Notes: a model not told the origin generated them from the sequence alone. A stretch of 46,939 bases of DNA from Nitrospira sp. (GCA_020853775.1 JADYYH010000037.1:1-46939); one strand, 5' to 3'. Positions 1 to 8,404 are shown, counted from the first letter of the stretch. Made by a program: numbers and translations.

Positions 1-509
1 CAGACTACACGTACCTGACGGGAGGTTTCGATAAGGCGTTGCTCGACTACCTGCAGATCGACGCAGCGGCGTTTGAGCGGCGAGTCCTAGCCCGGACTAT
101 TCATGAATACCTGCTCCGTCGTCCGATTCTCTCGTCCGGCGAGGATTTTCTCGTTCGGCCTCCTCGACGGACTGCAAGTACGCCTCCGGCGGCCTCAGGT
201 GCGAGAAGCCCCGGCGGACTTCGGCCTCGAACGCCTCGCAACGGTATTCATGAATAATCCGGGCTAGAGGGTGGGACGGACGAGGACATCCTTCAATGGA
301 CGCGCGCACACGGTCGCCCGTTACGGGAAGCTGAGATTCGCCTGTGGACTCGGGGGGTCCTCAAAGCGAAGCCCGGCGACGAGGTCACGCAACAACGTTA
401 TCGCGATCTGTTGTCAGGCATTGCAGCGAAGCGCGGCGTGCCGATCGAATCGTTGCCTCCGGTCGCCACATGGGTGGAGGGTATCGACCTGGACGAAGGC
501 CGACTGTAA
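1..509 (+). pseudogene. DUF5069-type gene, 5' end outside window, interrupted by a small insertion
   Basis: The reading frame open at the window start encodes a segment ending AFERRV at about position 86. The same frame resumes at 267 with EGGTDEDILQW and runs to a TAA at 507-509, ending SLPPVATWVEGIDLDEGRL. Joined, the two parts read as a continuous C-terminal half of a DUF5069 protein, a small soluble family of unknown function. Between them lies a 177-bp palindrome-ended element. Its length is a multiple of three, but it brings a TAA at 255-257 into the gene's frame. Translation should therefore stop inside the element and lose the conserved C-terminus. Family assignment is by recognised pattern (GDEVTQQRY, AAKRGVPIESLPP). 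The start codon lies outside the window. Confidence 0.72.
87..267. mobile_element. MITE-like element with palindromic CTAG ends, copy 1
   Basis: The left end CTAGCCCGGACTATTCATGA (from 87) and the right end, ending ATCCGGGCTAG at 267, are inverted repeats of about 23 bp with one mismatch. CTA occurs once on each side of the join, and removing 90-266 restores the host gene frame, which implies a 3-bp (CTA) target duplication. No transposase is encoded. A second element with the same kind of ends lies at 14424-14683. The minus-strand translation next to the right end reads ARIIHE..C, as it nearly does in copy 2 (ARMIHE..C), so the ends and the sequence next to them are related. The parent transposon family is not identified. 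Confidence 0.75.
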
Positions 510-906
510 CCATCGGACTTGTGCGGTGCGGCGTCAATTCCCGCGCTAGCAATCGGTTGTTGAAGGATGGAATCCTTCCCATTCCCCATCCGAGCATCTG
601 GGGGCAGATTGCCGGAGTCCGGTCTTGCAATCGCACATCGCGCCGGACCAGCCGCATGATGTCGTTCACCAGGGTGGGCCTGTGACCTGTCTGCCTGATG
701 CAGAAGACGGTGGACTGGTTGAGCCCCTGAACAAAAGACGTAGCATCCGCCTGCAAGCTCGCGCACAACATCGATTGAAGAGGAGGGGGCTCGCAAGATT
801 TAACTTCTATTACGTGGGGGGTTTGTAGTATGCGGCCTTATTAGCCATCGATCTACTTCTCCAAGGCTTCGCTGAGGAACCGGTCGGCTTGCGCGGCACA
901 AACTCA
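510..906. other. Intergenic stretch, no gene recognised
   Basis: About 400 bases lie between the interrupted DUF5069-type gene and the stop codon of the last ABC permease. Open frames exist on both strands, but none shows a ribosome site, a recognisable motif or plausible composition. No clear promoter, hairpin terminator or RNA gene was seen. Confidence 0.5.
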
Positions 907-2076
907 TCAGGCCGTTCGCTCCCCCAGCGCCTGGACAATCTCAAGACGCGCGGCGCGAGCCGCCGGGACGAGTCCGCCGATGAGCCCCATACACACCGCG
1001 AACAGCACCCCTTCGCCGACCATGCCGGGCGTGAGATGAAATCCAAAGGCCAGTTCGGCGCCGGTATCCCAGTTCACCGTCGAAATCGTCACGCGATTGA
1101 GCAGGGCCGCGCCCGCCACACCCAAGAGACCTCCGGCAAGGCCGAGCAGGATCGATTCGAGCAGGAAGGCCTGCAGAATGTGGCCGCGCGTAAATCCCAG
1201 GGTGCGAAGCGTGCCGATCTCGGTCGTCCGATGCGCGACGGAGGCGGACATGGTCATCGTCGCCCCGAGGATCGCGCCGACACTGAACACCACGGTGAGG
1301 AACAAACCGGTCACGCGAATCAACCGGGCCAGCCCTTCGGCTTTTCCTTCGTAATACTCCGGCTCACGCTTCACCGAGACTTTGAACCGGGGATCACGCT
1401 CCAACCTCGTCTTGAACGCCGGTAGCACCTCCGGGTCGGCCAGGCGCAGGGTCATGGATGAGAAGGCTGTGCGATGGAACGTGGTCATCATCTGATCGAC
1501 GTCTCCCCACACCTCCGAGTCGAATCCGCTGCCCTCCGCTTCGAAGATCCCCACAACAGTCCACTCCCGCCGCCCGAACCGCAACGTTTCAGCCAGACGG
1601 GCCTCGGGAAACTGCCTGGCCACCTGGCTGCCGACGATCACCTCCGTGGTGCCGGGTTGCCACGCCCGCCCTTGAACGATGCGCACGCGGGGACGCACGG
1701 CAAACGCGACGAACGAAGACCCGCGCACGGAAAGATTCGCCAGGCTCCCTCGGTCCTGCTTGCGCAAGGTGAGTTGCAGGGCGATCTCACGCACCGCCGC
1801 GACCTGATGGTCTTCCAAAATGACCACTTCCGGCTGCGACGCCAACACCCCGGTCTGATCCCGCGACAGGCTGCTTTCGATTTCGGACAGCGCGCCTTTA
1901 CTCAACAGGATGGCGTTGGAAGGATCGCCGGTCCTGCCCATCGCCTGCTCCAGGCCATGCGTTAGCATGAGAATAGCCACGAACACAAAGACGACCAAAC
2001 CCAGCCCCGACAGGGTCAGTAGCGTCGTGACGCGGCGCGCCCACAGGTTCCGCAGACTGTATACGCTCCACAACAA
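907..2076 (-). CDS. ABC transporter permease, FtsX/MacB-type (second permease of the operon)
   Basis: This is an inner-membrane subunit of an ABC exporter of the MacB/LolC/FtsX superfamily. The 389-residue product has one N-terminal membrane segment (residues 15-40, LLTLSGLGLVVFVFVAIL), a periplasmic MacB-type domain of about 200 residues, and three C-terminal membrane segments. The last part carries the FtsX-domain signature TTEIGTLRTLGFTRGHIL. The frame is open far upstream, but that part overlaps the preceding permease gene in another frame and looks non-native. The chosen start is a TTG at 2076 with GAGG seven bases upstream, 17 bases after the previous stop. It is the last gene of the adaptor-ATPase-permease-permease operon. 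The substrate is unknown; from the neighbours, export of a metallophore or periplasmic/outer-membrane maintenance are both possible. Confidence 0.82.
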   Translation of the reverse strand: MLWSVYSLRNLWARRVTTLLTLSGLGLVVFVFVAILMLTHGLEQAMGRTGDPSNAILLSKGALSEIESSLSRDQTGVLASQPEVVILEDHQVAAVREIALQLTLRKQDRGSLANLSVRGSSFVAFAVRPRVRIVQGRAWQPGTTEVIVGSQVARQFPEARLAETLRFGRREWTVVGIFEAEGSGFDSEVWGDVDQMMTTFHRTAFSSMTLRLADPEVLPAFKTRLERDPRFKVSVKREPEYYEGKAEGLARLIRVTGLFLTVVFSVGAILGATMTMSASVAHRTTEIGTLRTLGFTRGHILQAFLLESILLGLAGGLLGVAGAALLNRVTISTVNWDTGAELAFGFHLTPGMVGEGVLFAVCMGLIGGLVPAARAARLEIVQALGERTA

Positions 2077-2093
2077 CGGCTGACCTCGTGACG

Positions 2094-3260
2094 TTATCCC
2101 CGGTGGCGCAAGCCTTCCAACGTCGTCATGCGGCTGAGGCGTACCGCGGGCCAGAGAGCTGCCAGCAGGCCGACCAGGACCATCGCACCCAGACACAACC
2201 AGATCGTCTCGGCGGTGATCTCGTACGCCCCCACCGTTTTCCCGCCCGCCACCATCACGGCATAGAGCCGCGCCGCCGGGTACAACAACCCCAACCCGAC
2301 AAGCGCGCCACCCAACGCGACCAGCAGCGACTCCCCCAAGACCAACGTCACCAGATGACGCGGCTGAAATCCCAGCGTCTTCATGACGCCATACTCCCGG
2401 GTTCGTTCGCGCACCGCCATGGCCAGCGCATTGACCAACACCAGGGCTGCAATCCCGTTCATCACGCCCGACAGCCAATCCAATGCCTCAAGCAATGCGC
2501 CGGCGCGCGCGACCCAACCGGCGATGTACGCCTGTTCCCGCTCCGTTCTGGTTTCGGCAAAGGAGTTGGCAAACGTGGCATCGATGGCCGCGACCACCGT
2601 GCGGGTATTCACCCCCGGGGCCGTCGTGGCGACGTACCAGCCCACCTGATCGATACGGTCAGGCGCCGTGGTCTTCAAACGCTCGTTGGCAAACTGCCAA
2701 TGCACATACAGTTCGCCTTCACCCATGATGGCGGGGTTGCTGCTGTGGAAAATGCCGCGGACGACCAACTCCCAATTCCCGGCATGGGTGGTTCCCTTGA
2801 GCGGGATCACATCCCCGACCTTCCAACCGAATCGGGCAGCGAGTTTCCAACCGATGAGGCATCCCCCCCGGTCCTTGAGAAACGCCAGGCGATCGCTTTC
2901 GTTCAGGAGGATTTCCGGATAGGTCTCGAAGAAGGTCCCCATGTGTTCGGCGAAGGCTCCGAACGACTCCTTGGCATCGCGATACTCGACGCCGAACACG
3001 TTCCCGTAATGCACCAATTGCACGCCAGGGATGACGGCCATCCGTTCTTTGTACGCCAGCGGCAGCTGCAAGGAGTCCGACATCGCGTGGACGGTGATGA
3101 GCCGATTGTTGGCGGCCGCTTTGACGCCGCTGTGCCATTCATCCAACGTCAGCCGCAACAACCCGAAGGCCAGGACGACCATCGCCAGACCGCCGATGGT
3201 CAGCGCCAGACGAACCGGCCGCCTGACCGTATTTCTGAGCATCAAGCGCAGCAGCGTCAC
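2094..3260 (-). CDS. ABC transporter permease, FtsX/MacB-type (first permease of the operon)
   Basis: This is an inner-membrane subunit partnering the ATPase encoded just upstream. The 388-residue protein has an N-terminal membrane segment (about residues 18-37, ALTIGGLAMVVLAFGLL), a large periplasmic domain, and three C-terminal membrane helices with the FtsX signature TREYGVMKTLGFQPRHLV. The start is the GTG at 3260, which overlaps the ATPase stop as GTGA, a typical translational coupling. The longer open frame reaching 3692 is the antisense-free shadow of the ATPase gene and was discarded. Having two separate, different permease genes suggests a heteromeric membrane core, as in LolCE-type transporters, rather than a MacB-type fusion of ATPase and permease. 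Confidence 0.84.
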   Translation of the reverse strand: MTLLRLMLRNTVRRPVRLALTIGGLAMVVLAFGLLRLTLDEWHSGVKAAANNRLITVHAMSDSLQLPLAYKERMAVIPGVQLVHYGNVFGVEYRDAKESFGAFAEHMGTFFETYPEILLNESDRLAFLKDRGGCLIGWKLAARFGWKVGDVIPLKGTTHAGNWELVVRGIFHSSNPAIMGEGELYVHWQFANERLKTTAPDRIDQVGWYVATTAPGVNTRTVVAAIDATFANSFAETRTEREQAYIAGWVARAGALLEALDWLSGVMNGIAALVLVNALAMAVRERTREYGVMKTLGFQPRHLVTLVLGESLLVALGGALVGLGLLYPAARLYAVMVAGGKTVGAYEITAETIWLCLGAMVLVGLLAALWPAVRLSRMTTLEGLRHRG

Positions 3261-3955
3261 GGCGGCATCTCCAACAGGCCCTTCTCCAAATGCCGGATCA
3301 TCTGCGCCCGCTCGGCGGCGCGGGGATCGTGAGTCACCATGACAATGGTCTTCCCCAGTTCCCGATTCAACCGAGCCAGCAGTGTCAGGATGTCGTCGGC
3401 CGATTCGCGATCGAGGTTGCCGGTCGGCTCGTCCGCCAGGATCATGGTCGGGTCGCTGACGATCGCGCGCGCCACGCCGACCCGCTGTTCCTGCCCGCCG
3501 GACAGTTGCCGCGGGTAGTGATCCATCCGATCGGCCAACCCGACCAGGCGCAACGCCGTCTTCACATGATCGGCACGTTCGCGCCTCGTCAGATGCGTCA
3601 ACGCCAGCGGCAATTCCACATTCTCCGCCGCCGTCAGGACCGGAATGAGATTGTAGGTTTGAAAGACATAGCCGATGTGGCGGGCCCGCCATCGCGCCAT
3701 CGCGCCCTCCGACATGTGATCCAGCCTGGTCCCGGCCACCACCACCGACCCGCTCGTCGGCCGATCGATGCCGGCCATGACGTTCAGCAAGGTACTTTTG
3801 CCGGACCCTGACGGCCCCATGATCGCGAGAAACGTCCCAGCGGGGATCACGAAAGACAACTCTCGAATGACCGACACCTCCGTGCCCCCGCGGCTGTAGG
3901 TCTTCGTGACGTTGTGGAGACTCACGACCGGATCAACCATGGCTGCGTCGCTCAT
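3257..3955 (-). CDS. ABC transporter ATP-binding protein, LolD/MacB-type
   Basis: This 232-residue ATPase powers the exporter formed with the two downstream permeases and the upstream adaptor. It has Walker [10 protein letters not shown] (about residues 43-51), the signature loop [14 protein letters not shown] (about 146-159), and Walker [13 protein letters not shown] (about 166-177) followed by the H-loop VTHD. The signature loop has E in place of the more usual Q (LSGGQQQR). Length and motifs match the LolD/MacB-N group of the ABC superfamily. The ATG at 3955 overlaps the adaptor's TGA (ATGA), and the stop overlaps the next start (GTGA), so the three genes are tightly coupled. Confidence 0.92.
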   Translation of the reverse strand: MSDAAMVDPVVSLHNVTKTYSRGGTEVSVIRELSFVIPAGTFLAIMGPSGSGKSTLLNVMAGIDRPTSGSVVVAGTRLDHMSEGAMARWRARHIGYVFQTYNLIPVLTAAENVELPLALTHLTRRERADHVKTALRLVGLADRMDHYPRQLSGGQEQRVGVARAIVSDPTMILADEPTGNLDRESADDILTLLARLNRELGKTIVMVTHDPRAAERAQMIRHLEKGLLEMPP

Positions 3956-5220
3956 GGCACACGCCGAACCACTGAGACCATGCTCCCGGAACGGAGAGTC
4001 TCGTTCGGTGCGACGATCACTTCATCGGTCTGCGACAGGGGCCCGTGCACCGGGACGATCCCGGCCACGGCGGTGCCGGCTTGCACCACCGCTTCAGCCA
4101 CGAGGCCTGCCCGCACGAGCAGCACCACCGTCCGCCCATCGCGCGTGACAACTGCGGTAGAGGGGACCCCCCAGTCATCTCCTTGCGCGGGAGGAGCCCC
4201 CGGCATCGGACCGAAGGTTACTTTTGCGCTCAACTCAGGCCGCACCCGTTCATCCAAATCACGGAAGCGTATACGCGTCAGGACGGTTCCCTTGGCGCGG
4301 TCCGCAATCGGCATGACCTGCTGCACCTCGCCCTGGTACCGATGCCCCGGCACGGAGTCGAGCTGAATTTCCGCCGATTGACCAGCGCGCACTCGATGAA
4401 TCATCGCCTCCGACACCTCGGCATCCACCGTCACCGACAGGGGATCGACCATGTTCACCACGGACCCGCCGGAACGGACGGTGGCGGTGAAGGGCGACAC
4501 GACCTCGCCGATCTCCGCCAACTTCTTCACGATGACGCCATCGAACGGCGCGCGAATACTCGTATTCTCCAGCTGCACCGTGGCATTTTGCCGTTCCGCT
4601 TCTGCCGCAGTGACCGCCGCCTCGGCAGACTTGACCGTCGCAGCGGCGCGGCGAAGTCTCGCTGAGGCCATGTCGAATTCCGATTTGGTGACGAAAGACT
4701 TCTCCAGGAGGGTCCTGACCCGCTCGAAACTCAATGTCGCCTCTTCGAGCTCCGGCTTGGCAGCACCCAATTGTGCCCGCGCCACGCCCAACCGGGCCAA
4801 AGCCTGCCGGTACAGCGCATCCATATCGTCATGCTCGATGCGCGCGATCAGTTGTCCTCCCTTCACCCGATCACCGACGTTGACGCCGAAGTAAATCAGC
4901 CGCCCGGTGCCCTTCGAGGCAATGGACGCCTGCCGTTGCGCCACCACATACCCGGTCGCCGCAAGACCCGCCCCACTTCCGGACGTCATGCGCACCACCG
5001 GGACCACTTCAACTCGTTGGTCCGGTCGTAGCCAGGCGCTGCTCCAGGCCCAGCCGGCGGCAGCCAGCAGGAGGGCCAGCGTCAGCCAGAGCCACCGGCG
5101 GCGACCGGAAGACGGAGTCTCACCGGGGGCCGGACGATGAATCGCCAACCCGTCTAAATCGGCATCGTGAACGCCGGATTTCCGAGGCTCAGGGCGATCA
5201 GGTGATTGATGAATCGACAC
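3952..5220 (-). CDS. Periplasmic adaptor (membrane fusion protein, HlyD/MacA-like) of ABC exporter
   Basis: This 422-residue protein links the inner-membrane ABC exporter to the outer parts of the envelope. After a 40-residue cytoplasmic start there is one membrane anchor (about residues 42-62, RWLWLTLALLLAAAGWAW). A lipoyl-like half follows (TGYVVAQRQASIASKGTGRL), then an alpha-hairpin rich in Ala/Glu/Arg (about 130-215), the second lipoyl half (SIRAPFDGVIVKKLAEIGEVV), and beta-barrel and membrane-proximal domains. The start is a GTG at 5220 preceded by AAAGGAGGTACC, an excellent ribosome site. The longer open frame overlaps the PepSY gene and is rejected. No outer-membrane TolC-type partner is encoded in the window. 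Confidence 0.88.
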   Translation of the reverse strand: MSIHQSPDRPEPRKSGVHDADLDGLAIHRPAPGETPSSGRRRWLWLTLALLLAAAGWAWSSAWLRPDQRVEVVPVVRMTSGSGAGLAATGYVVAQRQASIASKGTGRLIYFGVNVGDRVKGGQLIARIEHDDMDALYRQALARLGVARAQLGAAKPELEEATLSFERVRTLLEKSFVTKSEFDMASARLRRAAATVKSAEAAVTAAEAERQNATVQLENTSIRAPFDGVIVKKLAEIGEVVSPFTATVRSGGSVVNMVDPLSVTVDAEVSEAMIHRVRAGQSAEIQLDSVPGHRYQGEVQQVMPIADRAKGTVLTRIRFRDLDERVRPELSAKVTFGPMPGAPPAQGDDWGVPSTAVVTRDGRTVVLLVRAGLVAEAVVQAGTAVAGIVPVHGPLSQTDEVIVAPNETLRSGSMVSVVRRVP

Positions 5221-5288
5221 GGTACCTCCTTTATGGAACGGCCACGACCCGTGCCGGTTCCTTCCCGTTTCCATTCGTGCGACGCGAG

Positions 5289-6524
5289 CTATGACGCCGG
5301 CGCGACCGACCGCCGTACTCGCCCTCGCCGCTTGCGCCACCACATGAGGAACCCGGTGGCGTAGATGACCGGGCAGGCCAGACCGCTGGCACACACCAGC
5401 AGGCGGCCGGGCATTCCGAACGCCTGCCCCGAATGCAAGGGCCATTGCCAATCGAGAAACGTTTCACCGGCGCTCCGCCTCGTATCGGGCGCACGCACGT
5501 CAAGAATTGCTCCGCTGTACTGATCGACGCTCACGATGCGCTCCGACCAAAACGCGCTCAGCCCAGGCACGCCCTGCCGGCCCACTTGGTAGACACCGCT
5601 CGCATCTCCCGGCATGGCGATGGAGCTCAGCCGGCCCTCGGGATACCGGGCTGCCGCCAATTCCACCGCCCGTTGCGGACTGATCGGATGCGCACCATCC
5701 ATAACAGCGGGCGGAGAAGACTGCGCAGGGCCGCGAGTGGCTGGCGACAGAATCTGCGTGACCCATAGGATCGGCTCGGCCCAGTTCATGTAGGCACCAG
5801 ACAGGAGCAGGGCTCCGATCGCCAGACAGAGATACAGCGACAGGGTCTTGTGCAGATCGAACAACAACCGGAACGAGGCGAACGGTCGCCTGATCACGAA
5901 GGCCTGTCGCCATTGGCCGTTCACCGGCCACCAGACGATCACGCCTGTGAACAACGACAGGATCAGCAGCCAGGCCGCGATCGCCGCCAGGGTCACGCCC
6001 GTCACACCGGCAAACAATTGGTAGTGCAACGCGAAGACGGCGTCCATGAGATAGCGCGGGATCCATTCGTCGGCCCCGTAACTCCGTACCCCGGTGACCC
6101 GCGCCCGGTAGGGATCGACAAAGATCCGCTGCCAGGCTTTCGTTGGCTGCTCCATATACACGGCCATGACCCGTTCGCGAGTCGTCGCGCCATAGACCTG
6201 CGTGATGCGGCTCTCCGGCGCCGCCGCCTGTTCCGCCGCCGCCAGAATCTCGCCGATCGGCCGGTAGCCATCCCGACCGGATACCGGTACGTCCACCGTC
6301 AGCACGGCTGGATTCAGCCATTCGTCGATTTCCTGAAAGAACACCAGGATGCTGCCGGTCAATCCGAAGACCACCAGCAAGGCGCCTACGGTCAACCCTA
6401 AATAGAGATGCGCCCGCACCCACCACGTTCGCCACACTCGCACGCGACGGTTTCGCACGCTGGCCTGCGCGACCTCGCGAGACGCCACTGAAACCGACGA
6501 GGATGTGACGGCTCTATCAGACAT
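5289..6524 (-). CDS. PepSY-domain transmembrane protein 1 (FoxB/PiuB-like)
   Basis: This is an inner-membrane protein of 411 residues of the PepSY-associated TM family, whose members FoxB and PiuB act in siderophore-iron release. Features seen: the first membrane helix with HLYLGLTVGALLVVFGLTGSILVF (its 20-residue core begins near residue 37); a first periplasmic PepSY-like region with FVDPYRARVTGVR; helices around ALHYQLFAGVTG and LILSLFTGVIVWWPVNG; the conserved LLFDLHKTLSLY motif; a second PepSY region ending SVDQYSGAILDVR; and a last helix with QWPLHSGQAFGMPGR. The His residues in HLYLG, ALHYQ, DLHKT and PLHSG are the usual candidate haem or metal ligands. The ATG at 6524 has AGGAG upstream. 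It lies between small protein B and the ABC exporter, probably in one operon. Confidence 0.86.
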   Translation of the reverse strand: MSDRAVTSSSVSVASREVAQASVRNRRVRVWRTWWVRAHLYLGLTVGALLVVFGLTGSILVFFQEIDEWLNPAVLTVDVPVSGRDGYRPIGEILAAAEQAAAPESRITQVYGATTRERVMAVYMEQPTKAWQRIFVDPYRARVTGVRSYGADEWIPRYLMDAVFALHYQLFAGVTGVTLAAIAAWLLILSLFTGVIVWWPVNGQWRQAFVIRRPFASFRLLFDLHKTLSLYLCLAIGALLLSGAYMNWAEPILWVTQILSPATRGPAQSSPPAVMDGAHPISPQRAVELAAARYPEGRLSSIAMPGDASGVYQVGRQGVPGLSAFWSERIVSVDQYSGAILDVRAPDTRRSAGETFLDWQWPLHSGQAFGMPGRLLVCASGLACPVIYATGFLMWWRKRRGRVRRSVAPAS

Positions 6525-6703
6525 GCAACAGACACTCCTGCGCCTGCGGACGCAGCATTGCGACAGTGATGCCACCGTTCGCAGGGCAATCCTCATTCCA
6601 GCGACAGACCGACTCCGGATGAAGACGTATTCCATGACGCGGGTTCCGATCGAATCGGACCCACGCCGGGATTGCGCCTATTCAGTACAGGTGAAACCGG
6701 TGA

Positions 6704-7105
6704 TCAGGAGAGAGGAATGGGAGGACCGCGGCCGTGGGCCACCACCAGAGGGCGGCCACTGAACGAGAGCACTATGAAGGTGAGCGGGACGAAGAGGGAC
6801 ACGAGCAACGGTAGTCGCGGGATGTCCGGAAGGATGAAGGCGGTTTCATCCTGCGTGACGGTACAGGCCCACGTCACAAGCGGGCTAGCCTCTGCCTGCC
6901 CATGGTGACAGGGATCCTGGTCTCCACCAGCGTGGAGATGGAAACTCCGAGAGGCGGGCCGTTCGAAATCAATAAAGCAGGTGTGGCAGACAAACCCCGC
7001 AACCACCCGGATGGCAATCAGTAGGCACGCCACCACCATTCCCACGTGGGTTGCCACGTGAGTCTGTGGACGAATGGAGTTGGCCGTGCTCGACGTGATC
7101 ACCAC
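6704..7105 (-). CDS. Small Cys/His-rich membrane protein B (RGPP family)
   Basis: Function unknown. The 133-residue product has two predicted membrane helices (about residues 22-39 and 97-114). Between them is a periplasmic-type loop with CHTCF (40-44), SFHLH (54-58), DPCHHG (64-69) and WAC (79-81). The C-terminus reads GRGPPIPLS. It is closely related to the proteins at 10935-11333 and 13907-14299. An upstream ATG at 7138 exists, but it falls on the -10 box TATGAT of the conserved promoter (7134-7139). A GTG at 7105 was therefore chosen, which puts the same distance between -10 and start as in the A and C genes; TTG 7108 and GTG 7102 are alternatives. It heads the PepSY1/ABC exporter operon. 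Metal or haem binding by the Cys/His loop is inference. Confidence 0.68.
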   Translation of the reverse strand: MVITSSTANSIRPQTHVATHVGMVVACLLIAIRVVAGFVCHTCFIDFERPASRSFHLHAGGDQDPCHHGQAEASPLVTWACTVTQDETAFILPDIPRLPLLVSLFVPLTFIVLSFSGRPLVVAHGRGPPIPLS

Positions 7106-7133
7106 CAATGACCTGACTGATACCGAACTGCTC

Positions 7134-7187
7134 ATCATACGAAACCCGCCGCGAATTGTCCACCCTCTCTGCTCACGAATACTACAG
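7134..7187 (-). promoter_or_regulatory. Conserved promoter motif P_B
   Basis: In gene orientation it carries CTGTAGTATTC, GTGAGCA and then TGGACA, a 17-bp spacer and TATGAT. The same layout precedes genes at 11333, 14299, 22140, 27358 and 28825. The -10 covers the distal ATG of gene B, which argues for the downstream start. Confidence 0.65.
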
Positions 7188-7224
7188 CCACGGAGACCGC
7201 TGAGCACAGGGCGGGAGGCGTTCG

Positions 7225-7409
7225 GGACAGGGTCGCCGTCCACCGGCCATCGAAGAACTCGGTCTTGATCCCGGCCTCCCACTGCTGGGACGTTTCCACT
7301 CTCAGCGGCGCCCCGGTCACACCCAGCGATCCGATATTCGGCACACCGAAGCCCTCGGCATAGTTGCCGTACAAGACCAGTTCCTTGATCCGTTGCCAGA
7401 GCAGGCCAC
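7225..7409 (-). pseudogene. Remnant of a TonB-dependent receptor gene (copy of part of R1)
   Basis: About 185 bases match the interior of receptor R1 (8951-9136), with roughly 20 differences counted by eye. In the minus strand they still encode LYGNYAEGFGVPNIGSLGV and SQQWEAGIKTEFFDGRW without a stop. Neither flank matches R1, so only an internal piece of a second receptor gene survives. It lies just upstream of promoter P_B and beside the toxin-antitoxin pair. It is evidence for duplication followed by deletion, or for recombination between receptor genes, in this island. Confidence 0.85.
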
Positions 7410-7481
7410 CAGGCCTGCTTCGCGCAGGACTTCCACACGCTCGCATCGGATTTGACGAACCGACCCCCACACGATATGCTC

Positions 7482-7509
7482 TGCATCACGATGATGCACA
7501 GCTGATGCA
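7482..7509 (+). promoter_or_regulatory. Candidate operator of the toxin-antitoxin operon
   Basis: TGCATCA-cga-TGATGCA (7482-7498) is a perfect 7-bp inverted repeat. A third TGATGCA half-site follows at 7503-7509, 11 bp after the previous one, or about one helical turn. It ends 15 bp before the antitoxin ATG and overlaps the expected promoter/leader. Ribbon-helix-helix antitoxins commonly repress by binding such repeats. Confidence 0.6.
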
Positions 7510-7524
7510 TGAAAGGATGGTTCC

Positions 7525-7785
7525 ATGAAAGCGATTACGTTGCGAAACCTTCCTCCTGAGATCGCCCGTACGGTTCAGCTGCGGGCCAAGCGGAAGAAAA
7601 CCAGCGTGAACAAGGCAGTCATCGAACTGCTGGAAGAATCGGCTGGAGGCACGGTCAGAAAGAAGACACCGGTCCGCTACCATGATCTGGACCACCTCGC
7701 AGGAACCTGGACGAAGGAAGAAGCCGCCGCATTCGAGCCGCTCATCACCGAACAACGCACGATCGATACGGAGTTCTGGAGGTGA
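7525..7785 (+). CDS. Antitoxin, ribbon-helix-helix type (VapB/FitA-like)
   Basis: This 86-residue protein is the predicted DNA-binding antitoxin for the PIN toxin encoded next. The N-terminus (residues 1-40, MKAITLRNLPPEIARTVQLR and onward) has the short beta strand and two helices of the FitA/Arc-type RHH fold. The C-terminal half (LAGTWTKEEAAAFEPLI) is the usual toxin-wrapping tail. The ATG at 7525 follows GAAAGGA, and the TGA overlaps the toxin's GTG start (GTGA). The likely autoregulatory site is the inverted repeat at 7482-7509. It lies on the opposite strand to the surrounding receptor island, so it was probably acquired separately. Confidence 0.86.
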   Translation: MKAITLRNLPPEIARTVQLRAKRKKTSVNKAVIELLEESAGGTVRKKTPVRYHDLDHLAGTWTKEEAAAFEPLITEQRTIDTEFWR

Positions 7786-8189
7786 CCCGGCTGTTACTGG
7801 ATAGCTCCGCGTATATTGCGTTTAAGAGACAACATCCCGAAGTGACCGAGATCCTCCCGCAAGCCGAGTTGATCTTCATCAGCCCCATTGTCCTAGGCGA
7901 ACTTCGCGCCGGCTTTCTCCAAGGCACCAAACGGGCCAGCAACGAGCGCGAGTTGGGACGGTTTCTCGAATCCCCGCGCGTTCGCGTGCTGGTCCTGGAC
8001 GAAGAAACGTCGGATCGTTACGCAGTGATTCGCGTCACGCTGAAAAATGCCGGCACCCCCGTTGCCGCCAATGACATCTGGATTGCCGCGAGCGCCATGC
8101 AGCACGGACTTCCGGTCCTCACATCTGATCGCGATTTTCAAAAGATCCCCCAAATCATGGTCCACCACTTTTCGGCGCTGACGACATAG
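7782..8189 (+). CDS. vapC: PIN-domain toxin, VapC family ribonuclease
   Basis: This 135-residue protein is predicted to be an Mg-dependent endoribonuclease inhibited by the upstream antitoxin. The PIN acidic residues are all present: Asp7 (LLLDSSAYI), Glu40 (LGELRAGF), Asp98 (ANDIWIAASA) and Asp116/Asp118 (TSDRDFQ). Length and spacing fit VapC/FitB proteins. The start is the GTG at 7782, overlapping the antitoxin stop and implying coupled translation. The gene is intact and convergent with receptor R1. It may stabilise the island, but that is inference. Confidence 0.9.
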   Translation: MTRLLLDSSAYIAFKRQHPEVTEILPQAELIFISPIVLGELRAGFLQGTKRASNERELGRFLESPRVRVLVLDEETSDRYAVIRVTLKNAGTPVAANDIWIAASAMQHGLPVLTSDRDFQKIPQIMVHHFSALTT

Positions 8190-8404
8190 GTACTCCGCCG
8201 CATCGCCCAGAACGAGCCTTCAGTGCGCAGACCACGCAGGGCCCGCTCTACAGCGCCATCTTCCCGCTCTCTTGCCCCGGCCCCTCCACCTGATGCGGCC
8301 ATGTCGCTTGCTTCTCGCGCCGAAGAGAAGCGGATGGCCCGCCCCAAAGGCCCTGTGGGAACGCGCGTGATGAGGACGCACGGCTCCCGCGCGTCCCCTT
8401 CTGA

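Noticed and set aside
385-771. Minus-strand open frame of 128 codons in the gap after the DUF5069-type gene
   Set aside because: Its 3' part overlaps the conserved DUF5069 coding sequence; no start signal or recognisable motif was seen.
2088-3332. A 414-codon plus-strand open frame across the ABC permease and ATPase genes
   Set aside because: It is antisense to genes with clear motifs; rich in Arg, Gln and His, as shadow frames are.
7106-7138. Longer form of small protein B starting at ATG 7138 or 7135
   Set aside because: These ATGs lie in or at the edge of the -10 box of the conserved promoter, so transcripts would begin after them.
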